From positions 1 to 60,962 of the forward strand of contig QXWO01000037.1 of the NCBI GenBank assembly GCA_009911035.1: DNA of 60,962 nt, in the 5' to 3' direction. A program made the translations under genes and the position numbers. The DNA comes from Lachnospiraceae bacterium (lineage in GTDB: Bacteria; Bacillota; Clostridia; Lachnospirales; Lachnospiraceae). Shown piece by piece: positions 43,601 through 51,285 of the stretch. Numbering within the stretch: position 1 is the first letter of the stretch; each line of letters opens with the position of its first letter. A model generated the notes under the pieces. That model ran no database searches and had not been told where the DNA came from. It saw only the letters and a list, made by a program, of their open reading frames with translations.

Positions 43601-45897
43601 CTCTGGAAGCAAATCTTCCAAAGACTGGAGGTGTTATTAGTTGGTTTGCTGGGGATAACGATTTAGAATCATTTGCTAAAGGAATTACACCTTTTGGTGA
43701 GGGCATGAAGGAGTATTCGCTGGCAGTAACTGGCATCAATGCAGATGCTGTTGTTAATTCAGCTACGGCTGGTTCGGCACTGATCGAATTGGCAAAAACA
43801 CTTCCGACTACAGGAGGAATAATCGGCTGGTTTACCGGAGAAAACGATTTGGCATCTTTTGCCAAGGGAATTGTACCTTTTGGCGAGGCAATGAAGGAAT
43901 ATTCTCTGGCAGTAACAGGTATTAATGCAGATGCTGTTATTAATTCAGCGACAGCAGGCAAGGCGCTGATCGAATTGGCAAAAACTGTTCCTAATACGGG
44001 GGGAGTCGTAAGCTGGTTCACTGGTGGTAAAGATATGGGGCAGTTCAGTGAGCAGCTCATGCCTTTTGGTAAGGCTATGAAAGCTTATTCTGATTCTATA
44101 TCCGGAATAGATGTTGAAGCCGTCACAAATTCAGCGACAGCAGGCAAGGCATTAGTGGAATTGGCAAACACACTTCCGAATACCGGAGGAGTTGTAAGCT
44201 GGTTCACAGGCAGTAATGATATTGGCGCATTTGGAGAGAGTCTGATCTTATTCGGTAAAAACTTCGCACAGTATTCGGATTATATGAAGAATGTCGATGC
44301 CGGTATCGTCACGGCAACCACCAATGCCGCCAGTTCCATTGTTGAGCTACAAAAAAGTCTGCCGGAAGAAGGAGGGTGGTTCTCTAAAGACGTAAGCCTT
44401 GCTGATTTTGGCAAGGATATGAGTTCGTTTGGTTCATATTTCAGTTCCTATTATGCCTATATAAGCTCAGTTGATACTGGCATACTTTCCAGCGTTATTA
44501 CGCAGACAAACAGATTGGTTGAGATGGCGAAGGGTATGGTTGGGCTGGATGTTAGCGGAATGACATCGTTCAGTTCCGCACTTACAAAACTTGGCGAAAC
44601 GGGTGTTACAGGTTTCATCAATGCGTTCAATAATGCAGAATCAAAAGTTAAGGCTGCGGCTTCTAATATGCTGACAGCTTTTATTAATGGTGCGAATGCG
44701 AAGAAAACTGATACGACAACTACTTTCACAAATATTGTGCAGGCAGTATTGACGGCAATAAAAGCTAAGCAGCCGGAATTTCAAACGGTTGGTTCTACGT
44801 TAATGGTCAAATTTATCGCTGGGGTGAAATCTCAGGACAATAACGCACGTACAACGTTCACTACTATCATTAGTGGATGCTTAACAGCTATTAAAAATAA
44901 GTACGCCGAATTCCAAACGGTGGGAACACAAACAATGATCAAGTTCATTGCAGGTGTGAGGTCACAGGACAATAATGCCAGAACGACGTATACAAACATC
45001 ATGAACGGGTGTCTGACAGCCATTAAGAACAAGTATACAGAGTTTCAGACAGTAGGCACCCAGACAATGATCAAATTTATCGCTGGTGTAAAGTCTAAAG
45101 ACAATGAGGCACGCACAACGTTTACTACGATTATCAGCGGGTGTCTGACAGCTATTAAGATCAAGTACGCCGAATTCGAGGCAGTTGGCAGAGGATGCAT
45201 GGAAAAACTTATTTCAGGTGTGAAAAGCAAAGATGCCAATGTTAAAGATTCATTCACATCAAGCCTCAATAATGCGGTTAATGCCGTTAAAGGCTACCGA
45301 GATCAGTTTTACAGCGCTGGTTCCTATCTTGTGGATGGGTTTGCGGCTGGTATTAGTGAAAATACTTACAAGGCAGAAGCCAAAGCGAGGGCGATGGCAT
45401 CCGCTGCGGCAAGAGCTGCTGAAAAGGAATTGGATGAGCACTCGCCTTCTAAAGTGGGTTATCGGATTGGCGATTTCTTTGGTGTGGCATTTGTCAATGC
45501 CATTGGCGACTACGAGGATGAAGCATATGACGTAAGCTCTGACATGGCAAACGCTGCTAAAACCGGTTTAGGTAATGCGATTTCCAAGATTCGAGATTTT
45601 ATTACCAATGGTATTGATGCTGAGCCGACGATCCGTCCGGTTCTTGATTTATCAAATGTGGAGTCGAGGATTAGCAAACTGAACACTATGCTGAGCAGGA
45701 CACAGGCATTATCTATCAGTGCCAGCATAAACAAAGACCGTGCCTCGGAAATTCAAAATGGAGGTGGAAAACCTAACACAAACAGTACGTTTACCTTTAC
45801 ACAAAATAACTACTCGCCTAAATCATTGTCGAGAGTTGAACTTTATCGTCAGACGAACAACCAGTTCTCGGCATTTGAAAGGATGGTAAAAGCATGA
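37663..45897 (+). CDS. Tail tape measure protein
   Basis: 2,744 residues. N-terminus VVEMRFDNRQFENNVQTSLS and the TMP domain with TIMMSTGASLEDVNKYLQEL, QDMTSNIGKFTNAGV, WKSIENANMATVEFK. Then seven or so hydrophobic units of about 41 residues with SWEE(I/M)AKGL (37-45 % of the way), long membrane-like helices (residues 1040-1230), a 62-residue repeat array, a 38-residue array and a C-terminal AEKELDEHSPSKVGYRIG motif. It sets tail length; at roughly 0.15 nm per residue the tail would be about 400 nm. ATG at 37663, ATGA overlap. Confidence 0.93.
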   Translation: MSTTVDERVVEMRFDNRQFENNVQTSLSTLDKLKRSLNLDGAVKGLEGINAASKNCDMSGLSSAVQTVQARFSALEVMAVTALANITNSVINTGKQMLHSLTIEPIKQGFEEYELKMGSIQTIMMSTGASLEDVNKYLQELNTYSDKTIYSFQDMTSNIGKFTNAGVKLEDAVMAIQGISNEAAVSGANANEASRAMYNFAQALSAGYVKLIDWKSIENANMATVEFKTQLLEAAVAAGTVEKTADGMYKVLSKNNQGSTMDETINATKNFNDSLQYQWMTTDVLVNTLRDYADETTEIGKKAFAAAQEVKTFSQLMDTLKEAVGSGWANTWEILFGDFNEAKAMWTDASNYFGGIIDAMSDARNSMLQGWKDLGGRTAVIDAIKNAFGALVSVVKPVKDAFREIFPPTTSQQLYNMTITLKEFTSHLKLSDTASANLKRTFKGIFAVLDIGKQAFSALFKTITPLFGGFKTLGGGVLGVTGNIGDFLVSVDEFIKKNDIFGKSVQGVIDFIGKAVNAFKDFAEEVKDKFDLPDLDTIKESVKDFLNILKDKIKVPGLELLHSMLERVHVRMSQVGDAAGDMKGGVIIAIGAMGEALSKCKFLQLLQALWNSVKTIVGGIAQVIGGLADTIIEKLGNADFSGIIDLLNGLSLGGIAVGLTKFINSLSNPLDSLGDIMENVTGILDGVRGCFEEYQNQLKAGTLVKIATAIGILAASIVAISLVDSDKLAGSLGAITVMMTELIAAMAVFNKLDGVTGKGTTKLIVFASAVLVLSSAVKKMASLSWGELARGLVGVGVLLAELDVFMATAKFNKKAMSNAAAMVIFAAAVKVLASAVNGFSSLSWEEMAKGLLGVGVLLAEVDIFLNTAKFSGKAMSTATGILIMAAALKVLASVCGDFAQMQWGEIGKGLVAVGALLLEVAAFTKLTGNAKHVISSGLALVEIAAAMKIFASAMSDFARFSWEEIGKGLAAMGGALAEVAIATNLMPKNMVGIGAGLVVVGAALEIVADALGKMGKFSWEEIAKGLVAMGGALAELSIGLNLMNGTLAGSAAMLVAATALAVLTPVLSILGAMSWGGIAKGLITIAGAFTVIGVAGAALTPLVGTILALSGAFALIGVGVVAIGAGLLAAGLGLSALAVGFTAFAASLTAGATAVVAGLTVIITGVAGLIPAIVAKIGEAIVELCKVITASAPVIGETIKAVVLTLVDVLVECVPAIADGALALIAGVLEALVAYTPSIVDSIFQFLIAVLDGIEKNLPKLIQSAINVLMAFFSGVIDALSGIDVDVLVKGIAGIGLLSAIMVALSAVAGLIPGAMAGVLGMGVVIAELALVLAAVGALAQIPGLSWLIGEGGKLLQGIGTAIGQFVGGIVGGFMSGVSSQFPQIGTDLSAFMTNIQPFIEGAKSIDASMMEGVKALSETILILTAADILQGLTSWFTGGSSLSDFAEELVPFGAAMKSYSNAISGINPEIVTASATAAKALAEMASNLPNSGGVVGWFMGENDMDQFAAGLVPFGEAMKAYGEAVSGIDAASIESSAIAGQALTELANTVPNTGGVVGWFAGNNDLGDFAEQIIPFGEAMKLYGDSVAGINSESIQASSIAGKALTELANTVPNTGGVVSWFTGNNDLDTFGEQIVPFGEAMKAYGDAVAGIDGEAVTASATAGLALTELANTVPNTGGVVSWFTGNNDLDTFGEQIVVFGAAMKKYGDVVAGIDAAAVTASTTAGLALVELSNGLDNSGGVVSWFTGDNDLADFAKGIIPFGEAMKSYSDAVSGINPSAVTASAVAAQSLATLEGNLPAIGGLSEIMNGGNSLAGFAKELIPFGEAMKLYSDAVIGVNPVAVTASALAAQSLARLEENLPDIGGLSEIFTGGNSLAEFAKELIPFGGAMKSYSDAVSGINPGAVTASATAAQSLSELEANLPDVGGIAGWFVGDTDLGEFAERLIPFGEAMLSYSNAINGINPEAVTASATAAQALATLEANLPKTGGVISWFAGDNDLESFAKGITPFGEGMKEYSLAVTGINADAVVNSATAGSALIELAKTLPTTGGIIGWFTGENDLASFAKGIVPFGEAMKEYSLAVTGINADAVINSATAGKALIELAKTVPNTGGVVSWFTGGKDMGQFSEQLMPFGKAMKAYSDSISGIDVEAVTNSATAGKALVELANTLPNTGGVVSWFTGSNDIGAFGESLILFGKNFAQYSDYMKNVDAGIVTATTNAASSIVELQKSLPEEGGWFSKDVSLADFGKDMSSFGSYFSSYYAYISSVDTGILSSVITQTNRLVEMAKGMVGLDVSGMTSFSSALTKLGETGVTGFINAFNNAESKVKAAASNMLTAFINGANAKKTDTTTTFTNIVQAVLTAIKAKQPEFQTVGSTLMVKFIAGVKSQDNNARTTFTTIISGCLTAIKNKYAEFQTVGTQTMIKFIAGVRSQDNNARTTYTNIMNGCLTAIKNKYTEFQTVGTQTMIKFIAGVKSKDNEARTTFTTIISGCLTAIKIKYAEFEAVGRGCMEKLISGVKSKDANVKDSFTSSLNNAVNAVKGYRDQFYSAGSYLVDGFAAGISENTYKAEAKARAMASAAARAAEKELDEHSPSKVGYRIGDFFGVAFVNAIGDYEDEAYDVSSDMANAAKTGLGNAISKIRDFITNGIDAEPTIRPVLDLSNVESRISKLNTMLSRTQALSISASINKDRASEIQNGGGKPNTNSTFTFTQNNYSPKSLSRVELYRQTNNQFSAFERMVKA
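41968..44420 (+). repeat. Tandem 62-residue repeat array in the tape measure gene
   Basis: Thirteen units plus one degenerate unit, each about 186 bases, with the pattern W-F-x-G-x-N-D-L-x-x-F ... PFGEAMKxY ... GI ... AVTASATA ... LPNTGGVV. Units vary in sequence, but neighbours 3-5 are close at DNA level, suggesting expansion by recombination. Confidence 0.85.
44700..45240 (+). repeat. Second tandem array (about 38 residues) in the tape measure gene
   Basis: Four to five units of ARTTFTTIISGCLTAIKNKY followed by EFQTVGTQTMIKFIAGVKS, about 114 bases each, near the 3' end. Confidence 0.8.
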
Positions 45898-46808
45898 TTA
45901 AATCAATCACTGTTACAAACTATCTTGGCGATAGTATCAAACTTGATTTGGCGCGGCCGGAGGAATCCGGCTTCGTCGTCACTTCAGTTACCGGACTTGG
46001 GTCTGGAAAAGCGAATATAAATATGACAGAAATAGCAACAAACGATGGAGGTTTGTGTAATTCATCCAGGCTCCCAAGCCGCAACATTGTAATTTCACTG
46101 AAATACTTATGGCAGAGCACAATCGAGGATGTACGTCAGCTCTCGTATAAATATTTCCCGATCAAGAAAAAACTCACCCTGCTTATTGAAACGGATAACA
46201 GGCAGGCGGAGATTGAGGGCTATACGGAAGCAAACGATCCAAACATATTCAGCAAAGAGGAGGGTTCAGACATTTCAATCGTATGTCCGAATCCTTTTTT
46301 CTATTCTGCCGGAAAAGACGGAGTCAATACCACTATTTTTTATGGTGTTGAACCATTATTTGAGTTCCCGTTCAGTAATGAATCTCTTTATGAGTGCCTG
46401 ATTGAAATGGGCTGGATTCAGAACCAGATGGAAAAAGTAGTTGTTTATAGTGGTGACGCTGAAATTGGTGTGACCATTACAATTCATGCAATCGGGGAAG
46501 CACACAATATTACCATATACAATACTGGAACCCGCGAGATTATGCGTATTGACACCAATAAGATGAAGGCTTTTACGGGTTCCGGAATTATAGCGGGCGA
46601 CGAAATCATTATCTGCACTGTCAAAGGGAAAAAGTCGATTACCCTTCTGAGGAACGGAAAAACAACCAATATACTTAACTGCCTTGACAAGAATGCCGAC
46701 TGGTTCCAGCTCGCAAAGGGTGATAACGTATTTGCATATACGGCTGAAGAAGGAAGCACAAATTTACAGTTCAAGATAGAAAATCGAGTCATTTACGAGG
46801 GGGTATGA
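45894..46808 (+). CDS. Distal tail protein (Dit)
   Basis: 304 residues. SITVTNYLGDSIKLDL, GLGSGKANINMTEIAT, RNIVISLKYL and ISIVCPNPFFYS are typical of the Dit/phage tail family that forms the hexameric hub at the tail tip. ATGA overlap with the tape measure and the next gene. Confidence 0.85.
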   Translation: MIKSITVTNYLGDSIKLDLARPEESGFVVTSVTGLGSGKANINMTEIATNDGGLCNSSRLPSRNIVISLKYLWQSTIEDVRQLSYKYFPIKKKLTLLIETDNRQAEIEGYTEANDPNIFSKEEGSDISIVCPNPFFYSAGKDGVNTTIFYGVEPLFEFPFSNESLYECLIEMGWIQNQMEKVVVYSGDAEIGVTITIHAIGEAHNITIYNTGTREIMRIDTNKMKAFTGSGIIAGDEIIICTVKGKKSITLLRNGKTTNILNCLDKNADWFQLAKGDNVFAYTAEEGSTNLQFKIENRVIYEGV

Positions 46809-47884
46809 GTATGGATGTGACAGTTCTCAACACTAATCTTGATGCCATCTCCATCGTTGATGTCTACGAATCATTCATCTGGACTGACCGGTATTACGAA
46901 TATGGGGATTTCGAGCTTTTTACTTCAATGACAGACACTATTCTAAACTACATCAGGCAGGATTACTATTTGCAGAGCCGTGAGTCGGAACACGTTATGA
47001 TCATTGAAAAGATACGGATTAATTCTGATTCTGAGAATGGAAACCACATCACGGTTACTGGCAGGTCACTGGAATCTATTCTTGACCGCCGGATTGTCTG
47101 GGGACAAAAGACCATAACCGGAAATCTTCAAAATGGAATCCGTACTCTGTTAAATGAGAATGTAATATCTCCGGCAGACAATGCCAGGAAAATTGATAAC
47201 TTCATTTTCGAGGCGTCAACCGACCCTGCTATTACATCACTGAAGATTGATGTACAGTATACCGGCGATAATCTGTATGACGTAATCAACAAAATCTGTA
47301 GCGAGAGAAATATAGGTTTTAAGGTGACTCTTAACAACAATAAGCAGTTCGTGTTTAAGCTATATGCCGGCACAGATCGTTCCTATGACCAGTCTGTAAA
47401 TCCTTATGTCATATTTTCCCCTAAGTTTGAGAACATCATCAATAGCAACTACGTGGAATCCAAATCAGCACTAAAAACTGTTACTCTTGTTGGAGGTGAA
47501 GGCGAGGGTTCTGCGAGAAAGTATACTACTGTTGGCGGGGGAAACGGATTAAACAGGCGGGAGCTTTTTACGGACGCAAGGGATATTTCCTCTGATGTTG
47601 GAGACGGAGTCGTCTTGTCCGATGCAGAATACACGGCTCAATTACAGCAACGCGGGAAAGAAAAATTGGCAGAGAACACAGATGTAACCTCGTTTGAGGG
47701 GCAGGTAGAAACAACCGTTATGTTCAGGTATGGAGAGGACTTCTTCAACGGAGATGTCGTTCAGATCGCCAACGAATACGGACATGAAACGAAAGCGAGA
47801 ATCGTTGAAATTGTTATGTCCGAAGATGAAGACGGTAACTCTGTATACCCTACATTTAAAACGATAGAACAGGAGGCGGTGTGA
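46805..47884 (+). CDS. Siphovirus ReqiPepy6 Gp37-like baseplate protein
   Basis: 359 residues. DVYESFIWTDRYYEYGDFEL, RIRINSDSENGNHITVTGRS-like LESILDRRIVW and a C-terminal DVVQIANEYGHETKARIVEI match the Gp37-like family, the tail-hub partner of Dit in Firmicutes phages. Confidence 0.85.
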   Translation: MSMDVTVLNTNLDAISIVDVYESFIWTDRYYEYGDFELFTSMTDTILNYIRQDYYLQSRESEHVMIIEKIRINSDSENGNHITVTGRSLESILDRRIVWGQKTITGNLQNGIRTLLNENVISPADNARKIDNFIFEASTDPAITSLKIDVQYTGDNLYDVINKICSERNIGFKVTLNNNKQFVFKLYAGTDRSYDQSVNPYVIFSPKFENIINSNYVESKSALKTVTLVGGEGEGSARKYTTVGGGNGLNRRELFTDARDISSDVGDGVVLSDAEYTAQLQQRGKEKLAENTDVTSFEGQVETTVMFRYGEDFFNGDVVQIANEYGHETKARIVEIVMSEDEDGNSVYPTFKTIEQEAV

Positions 47885-47885
47885 T

Positions 47886-49394
47886 ATGAGTGTAACATAT
47901 GGGTTTTATAACTCAAAAAACGGCGATCGTAAATATGATGCTATTCAAATGTCACGCATTTTTGACGGTATAATCCGGGATGGCATTTTACAGCATTATG
48001 GAACAGCTATGGTCGTTAAAGAATCTGAAGGTATGATGGTAAATGTCGGCATCGGAAGGGCTTGGTTTAACCATACATGGACGCTGAATGATGCTTTACT
48101 TCCGTTGACAGTTCCTATATCAGAAGTTCTTCTCAACAGAATTGATGCTGTCGTTCTGGAAGTTGACGCTCGTGAATCTGTTAGGGCAAACTCAATCAAG
48201 GTTATCAAGGGTACTCCGGCATCCAGTCCGAAGAACCCAACAATGATTAAGACAAACGACAGGTGGCAGTATCCACTTGCTTATATTCGTGTCAACGCTG
48301 GCGTAACGTCAATTAGGCAAGCGAACATTACGAACTGTGTCGGCACATCGGCGTGTCCGTTTGTTACGGCTCCGCTTGAAAAGATGTCAATCGATGCTTT
48401 GGTGGCGCAGTGGGGAGACCAGTGGAAAGCGTTTTATGGCGCTCAGACTTCCGATATGGAAGCTACAAATTCTTTCTGGAAAAACCAGTGGAGGACATGG
48501 TTCCAGGCACAGACAACAGAGATTCAGGAAGCATATTTAAACTGGGAACATCAGTGGGAAGAGTTTTTCAATGCTCACGTAAATGAAATTACCGATACGG
48601 CAGAGTATTGGAAGGATATGTGGCAAAGGTGGTTTTATGACTACGTCAACAACAGCAGTCGGGAGCTGGCATACTGGAAAAAGCTTGTAACCGATGATTT
48701 TACGGAATACAGCACTTTCTGGAAAAACCAGTGGAGGACATGGTTCCAGGCACAGACAACAGAGATTCAGGAAGCATATTTAAACTGGGAACATCAGTGG
48801 GAAGAGTTTTTCAATGCTCAAACCACGGAGATGCAGGAGACAAATGCTAACTGGAAAGATTTATGGCAGGCATGGTTCTACGATTATGTGAACGGAAGCA
48901 CAGAGGAATATTCCACATGGAAAACTTCAATCGACAAAGATTTCCGGGATTGGTGGGATTCCATTAAGGCACTTCTTGACGGTGAAGACATTTCAGCATT
49001 TGCTAATAAGCTTGTTGCTCTTAATGAGCGAATGAACAAGTTTGAAGAATTTCAAAATGAGCTTACAAATACCCATTCTATTTATGATAGCCTTAACGAT
49101 TCGTCCGATAGGACTATTTTTGATGGGAGTAATGAGCCGATTGAAGGGAAACGTGTCACATTTGTTGTTGAGAATGATTCCGATGTCGGGGCTGAACTGG
49201 AGGATGTGAAGAGGCGTTTGCAGGTCATTGAGCAGGCATTTGATGGACTTGTCAACGAATTTACAGTTTATCAAATCCTGACCGATGGCGGAACATGGCT
49301 GTATGTTGACAATCCTGATACTGACCGTACTGAACAACTCCTTGACGATAAAGGCGAAGTTATCAGAGGTAAAACCATATTCGTCACAAAGTAA
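47886..49394 (+). CDS. Baseplate/tail fibre protein with W-rich repeats
   Basis: 502 residues. N-terminal hub part (FYNSKNGDRKYDAIQMSRIF, MMVNVGIGRAWFNHTWT, SEVLLNRIDAVVLEVD), then a tryptophan-rich helical stretch (FWKNQWRTWFQAQTTEIQEA, YWKDMWQRWFYDYVNNSS), then an acidic coiled-coil end. One block is exactly duplicated at DNA level (see repeat). The N-terminus is common in gut phages and anchors fibres. Confidence 0.75.
   Translation: MSVTYGFYNSKNGDRKYDAIQMSRIFDGIIRDGILQHYGTAMVVKESEGMMVNVGIGRAWFNHTWTLNDALLPLTVPISEVLLNRIDAVVLEVDARESVRANSIKVIKGTPASSPKNPTMIKTNDRWQYPLAYIRVNAGVTSIRQANITNCVGTSACPFVTAPLEKMSIDALVAQWGDQWKAFYGAQTSDMEATNSFWKNQWRTWFQAQTTEIQEAYLNWEHQWEEFFNAHVNEITDTAEYWKDMWQRWFYDYVNNSSRELAYWKKLVTDDFTEYSTFWKNQWRTWFQAQTTEIQEAYLNWEHQWEEFFNAQTTEMQETNANWKDLWQAWFYDYVNGSTEEYSTWKTSIDKDFRDWWDSIKALLDGEDISAFANKLVALNERMNKFEEFQNELTNTHSIYDSLNDSSDRTIFDGSNEPIEGKRVTFVVENDSDVGAELEDVKRRLQVIEQAFDGLVNEFTVYQILTDGGTWLYVDNPDTDRTEQLLDDKGEVIRGKTIFVTK
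48472..48577 (+). repeat. Perfect 106-bp direct repeat, copy 1
   Basis: Identical to 48715-48820, at an offset of 243 bases, i.e. 81 codons in frame. Perfect identity over 106 bases points to a recent duplication or ongoing conversion. Confidence 0.9.
48715..48820 (+). repeat. Perfect 106-bp direct repeat, copy 2
   Basis: Second copy of 48472-48577 in the same gene and frame. The 137 bases between them are not repeated exactly. Confidence 0.9.
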
Positions 49395-49405
49395 AGGAGG
49401 CGCTT

Positions 49406-49732
49406 ATGTTTGACAATACCTTTGTATATTTACAGGCAATTACAGATTCAGAGAAAAACCCGGTAATGGATAACCTCGGCAATCCGATTGAAAGCCGTAC
49501 ATACTCTGGTCTGTTGGCAAAATTTATGGAGGGCATACCGGCAGAATTTCAGGTTTCCGGGTACCTAAGGGATAATGCCAGAAGGGGTATTTATTCTCTA
49601 TTGGACTCCAACAGTGAAACTGTCAAGGACGGTAAATCAAGAGACCTGAATGGTAAGGGATATTCAACAGAACAAATTCTTGACAGTAGGAACAATCCGA
49701 TCCTCAGTCAAGCTATATTTGTTACAAATTAA
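49406..49732 (+). CDS. Small tail-tip protein, unknown function
   Basis: 108 residues. The end, ILDSRNNPILSQAIFVTN, resembles the end of the fibre protein before it (LLDDKGEVIRGKTIFVTK), so the two may share a C-terminal module. AAAGGAGG site. Probable fibre partner or chaperone. Confidence 0.55.
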   Translation: MFDNTFVYLQAITDSEKNPVMDNLGNPIESRTYSGLLAKFMEGIPAEFQVSGYLRDNARRGIYSLLDSNSETVKDGKSRDLNGKGYSTEQILDSRNNPILSQAIFVTN

Positions 49733-49752
49733 AAAGAAAGGTGATTAAGAAG

Positions 49753-50733
49753 ATGAAGATTACAGATTACGAAAAAGTAAAGCAGCTCCTCGCCAACCAT
49801 GTTCTGCTTGTAGACGGGGATGGCGGGACAAAAACAATTCTCGCAAGGGATTTGCTTGCGGCACTCGTGGCGGTTAGTTCTTCCCAGGACTATCTTGCCA
49901 AGATGGATGTCTCGCAGCTCACCCAGGTTTCGTCGGTTTCTGCGACGGACAAGCTGATGGTTTCTGCTGCGGACGGCAATAAGGGCATTACGGTCAACGA
50001 TGCTTTCTGGGGGATTTTGGATGCCGTCATCTCTGTAGAGCAGCGCCGGAATATTTTCCGTGGAAAGAATCTTGGAACGGCTTTGACAACGGACCAGAAA
50101 GCCCAGATCAGGGCTGGCACATTCAAGGGGTTCTTCATCGGGGATTATTGGAGCATCGGAGACAGGATTTGGAGAATCGTCGATATCAACTATTGGTTGA
50201 ATTCTGGCGACACTTCCTGTACAACTCCTCATCTGGTAATCATGCCGGATGTCGCTTTGTATAACGCAAAGATGAATGAAACCAATATCACCACCGGCGG
50301 TTATGTCGGCTCACTGATGTATACGGCTAATCTGGCCAACGCAAAGACTTTGGTGAACTCGGCTTTCGGTTCTGCCAATATTCTCACACACAGGGAATAT
50401 CTGACTAATGCCATAACCAACGGTTATCCTTCTGCCGGCGCCTGGTACGATTCTACGGTTGAACTTCCGAATGAAATTATGATGTACGGGAGTCTGGTAT
50501 TTACCCCGGCCGGAGACGGTTCTTTCGTTCCGAACCGTTACACCATTGACAAGACCCAGTTGGCGTTGATGAAGATGTATCCGAGATTCATTAATCCGGG
50601 AAGATACTGGTATTGGCTGAGAGACGTCGTTTCTTCGGCTCGTTTCGCTCTTGTGCACAGCAATGGCTCTGCGTACTCCAACGGCGCCTCGGCCTCTTCC
50701 GGGGTTCGTCCGGTATTTGGGTTGGTTGGCTAA
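49753..50733 (+). CDS. Retroelement-diversified receptor-binding-type protein
   Basis: 326 residues. N-terminal attachment part, then a C-type-lectin-like domain of the DUF6273 kind (GDYWSIGDRIWRIVDINYWL, ITTGGYVGSLMYTANLANAK, YWYWLRDVVSSARFAL, ending SGVRPVFGLVG). The last 30 residues are encoded by the variable repeat. Residues 297, 300, 302, 306-309, 311, 314 and 316 differ from what the template would encode, all at adenine-containing codons, mostly AAY. It is the probable adhesin whose binding site is varied. ATG at 49753 preferred to GTG at 49741. Confidence 0.85.
   Translation: MKITDYEKVKQLLANHVLLVDGDGGTKTILARDLLAALVAVSSSQDYLAKMDVSQLTQVSSVSATDKLMVSAADGNKGITVNDAFWGILDAVISVEQRRNIFRGKNLGTALTTDQKAQIRAGTFKGFFIGDYWSIGDRIWRIVDINYWLNSGDTSCTTPHLVIMPDVALYNAKMNETNITTGGYVGSLMYTANLANAKTLVNSAFGSANILTHREYLTNAITNGYPSAGAWYDSTVELPNEIMMYGSLVFTPAGDGSFVPNRYTIDKTQLALMKMYPRFINPGRYWYWLRDVVSSARFALVHSNGSAYSNGASASSGVRPVFGLVG
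50625..50713 (+). repeat. DGR variable repeat (VR)
   Basis: Aligns without gaps to 51780-51868. The first 16 and last 13 bases are identical. In the 60 central bases, 16 differ and each is an A in the template; all 37 non-A positions agree and 7 A are unchanged. Confidence 0.95.
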
Positions 50734-50738
50734 ATCCG

Positions 50739-50759
50739 GGGGCCTTGTGCCCCTTTTTT
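50739..50759 (+). promoter_or_regulatory. Hairpin downstream of VR (DGR homing hairpin and/or terminator)
   Basis: GGGGC (50739-50743), loop CTTGT, GCCCC (50749-50753), then T6. GC-rich hairpins a short way behind VR promote homing in known retroelements; the T-run also allows a terminator. Confidence 0.6.
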
Positions 50760-50817
50760 GTAAAAAACCGTATGTAGGTGACTAAAAACTATGTTAGAAA
50801 AGAAAGGAATAATCAAA

Positions 50818-51126
50818 ATGGATGAGAGAATCTATAAGATAACCCTCGCTGATGGGACAGAGATCGGTAATCTTACCATGAACGGTAATAACTTCATTTC
50901 TGCGGGGACCATTGACCCCGGACTTTTTCAGTCGAACTGCTCCCCCGTTATAATCAACGATGGCGAGCGTGATGAGATACATGAAAATATGGATCTGGTG
51001 CAGGTGACAGAGGTAGACGGGAAGTCCTGGTTTGTCCTTAGGGATATTACCCACAAGGAGTTGGAGCAGGCAAAAATCAAATCCGACATTGAGTACCTCG
51101 CAATGATGTGCGAAGTTGACCTGTAA
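50818..51126 (+). CDS. Conserved tail-region protein
   Basis: 102 residues. YKITLADGTEIGNLTMNGNN, NCSPVIINDGERDEIHENM and a helical end EQAKIKSDIEYLAMMCEVDL; I know this form from tail modules of gut phages, beside XkdX. Start at 50818 by spacing to AAAGGA; the in-frame ATG at 50791 has none. Confidence 0.65.
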   Translation: MDERIYKITLADGTEIGNLTMNGNNFISAGTIDPGLFQSNCSPVIINDGERDEIHENMDLVQVTEVDGKSWFVLRDITHKELEQAKIKSDIEYLAMMCEVDL

Positions 51127-51141
51127 GAAAGGAGGATCACC

Positions 51142-51285
51142 ATGGAACATAGCAAGAATTACGACAAGGTTAAGAACTACTACGGCAGGAAGCTGTGGGA
51201 TGAGAACCGCGTTCGTAACGCCGTAGTAAAAGGCTGGATCACGGAAGAAGAATTCGCTGAAATCACCGGGAAAGACTACAAATGA
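51142..51285 (+). CDS. XkdX family protein
   Basis: 47 residues: YYGRKLWDENRVRNAVVKGW then ITEEEFAEITGKDYK, the XkdX signature (W-x4-V...G-x-I-T-x-E-x-x-x-E-I-T-G). Short tail-module protein of PBSX and many Firmicutes phages, role unknown. AAAGGAGG site; ATGA overlap with the next gene. Confidence 0.8.
   Translation: MEHSKNYDKVKNYYGRKLWDENRVRNAVVKGWITEEEFAEITGKDYK

Noticed and set aside
42180-44060. Regular repeats considered as a CRISPR array
   Set aside because: Units are about 186 bases, in frame, coding and divergent; no short identical repeats with unique spacers.
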